Positions 8,945 to 9,395 of a stretch of 9,395 nucleotides of DNA are shown piece by piece; position 1 is the first letter of the stretch, and every line of letters begins with the position of its first letter. The DNA is taken from the NCBI GenBank assembly GCA_012728465.1, contig JAAYFB010000318.1, positions 1 through 9,395 on the forward strand. The letters are read 5' to 3'. Under the pieces are notes generated by a model. It worked only from the letters and a program-made list of their open reading frames with translations, was not told the origin of the DNA and did no database searches. This DNA comes from Proteiniphilum sp. GTDB lineage: Bacteria > Bacteroidota > Bacteroidia > Bacteroidales > Dysgonomonadaceae. The position numbers and the translations under genes were made by a program.

Positions 8945-9316
8945 CTAAAAATAGACAAAACTATTGGTTGGTGTTGATGGCATGACAGCTTTTCATTAGC
9001 AAGATGTATAGTATGAACGATTTTACTTCAAATAATACTTTTAATTTAAAGCTTGTGTGATGTAGATAGAGTGCATATTTTATTAAAACAAAAAAACTGA
9101 AATACCCAGTCCACTAGTATACTGACTCAGATTATCTAGTTCATAACTTAATTTGACCACATTTACCTTAAAATTTCGGTTGTACACTTTTCTTTCTTTC
9201 ATCGGATAAAGATACTATTTTTAGGATGATACAAGAGAACACTAAAAGTACTCTTCATAAACTCAATTTTTAATTACAAATGTATTATAATGCTTTAAAA
9301 TTGAGCTAAATACAGC
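8945..9316. other. Non-coding region upstream of the ABC-F gene, no gene seen
   Basis: No supportable reading frame on either strand; the longest starts with ATG, such as 9004-9060, are trivial. Visible elements are a 9-base inverted repeat CTCAATTTT/AAAATTGAG (9262-9270 and 9297-9305, 26-base loop) and a block at 9208-9224 resembling the ABC-F promoter region. Confidence 0.4.
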
Positions 9317-9353
9317 ACTGCCAATGATGGACACTAAACTGCCAATGTTGGAC
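9317..9353. repeat. Pair of 16-bp direct repeats, 21-bp period
   Basis: ACTGCCAATGATGGAC at 9317-9332 and ACTGCCAATGTTGGAC at 9338-9353 match at 15 of 16 positions. Their helical-turn-like spacing of 21 bp suits binding by a multimeric protein such as a transposase, but could serve another DNA-binding protein. Confidence 0.8.
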
Positions 9354-9355
9354 TG

Positions 9356-9395
9356 TTCGTACCCCTTAATGGCTTTTTTTGTTTAGGGGTACGAA
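9356..9395. terminator. Strong hairpin at the right edge, possible transcription block
   Basis: Perfect 10-base arms TTCGTACCCC (9356-9365) and GGGGTACGAA (9386-9395) extend inward to 14 bases with one mismatch, leaving a T-rich loop. It sits just inside the putative element end, where some elements carry a terminator that blocks outside transcription. The window stops exactly at the arm, so a following T-run cannot be judged. The dyad could instead be an operator or part of a longer inverted repeat. Confidence 0.45.

Larger units (their letters stand above)
9317..9395. mobile_element. Probable end of a second insertion element (IS21-like, tentative), cut by the window edge
   Basis: Two copies of ACTGCCAATGWTGGAC (9317-9332 and 9338-9353) differ at one base and are spaced 21 bp apart. 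They are followed directly by a strong hairpin. Repeats carrying a TGGAC core near a terminus are characteristic of many IS21-family ends, so this is probably the outer end of such an element extending rightwards. No transposase sequence lies inside the window, so the assignment is an inference. The motif is unrelated to the one at the left edge. Confidence 0.4.

Noticed and set aside
9004..9060. 19-codon ATG frame (MYSMNDF...)
   Set aside because: Too short, no promoter or ribosome binding site and no recognisable peptide; expected by chance.

Overview
This AT-rich window most likely comes from a member of the Bacteroidota. Four observations support this. A TAnnTTTG-type -7 element (TATCTTTG) precedes the ABC-F gene. 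The gene starts lack recognisable Shine-Dalgarno sequences. The small HTH protein belongs to a regulator type I know from Bacteroidota. The ABC-F protein resembles the Bacteroidota form of YbiT. All four supportable genes lie on the minus strand, and I see no rRNA, tRNA, CRISPR array or plus-strand gene.

Layout from left to right: positions 1-227 hold a 42-bp tandem duplication and a third degenerate copy, and look like the end of an insertion element. An orphan C-terminal HTH piece of a regulator lies at 417-800. A large hairpin at 1011-1079 is followed by two secreted GH78 alpha-L-rhamnosidases (1098-3827 and 3847-6630), 19 bp apart. In the minus direction 3847-6630 is the first gene, 1098-3827 the second, and the hairpin is placed as the terminator. 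A 663-bp non-coding stretch (6631-7293) holds a candidate promoter and a perfect 16-bp palindrome. Next comes a YbiT-type ABC-F ATPase (7294-8904) with its own -7 element. The right edge (9317-9395) has a pair of 21-bp-spaced direct repeats and a strong hairpin, and looks like the end of a second, unrelated insertion element.

The two rhamnosidases probably work together in the periplasm or outside the cell, removing terminal alpha-L-rhamnose from plant or algal glycans or glycosides. Their catalytic motifs differ: one follows the SaRha78A spacing and the other the BsRhaB spacing, so they probably have different linkage or substrate preferences. No SusC/SusD pair, rhamnose catabolic gene or intact regulator is visible, so the pair looks like a small accessory CAZyme operon or part of a larger locus outside the window. 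The ABC-F gene is a separate housekeeping-type translation factor.

I did not find a convincing undescribed system. The points most worth a second look are the paired GH78 active-site types, the asymmetric ABC-F ATP sites, the orphan HTH fragment, the leader palindrome, and the insertion-element-like repeats at both edges.
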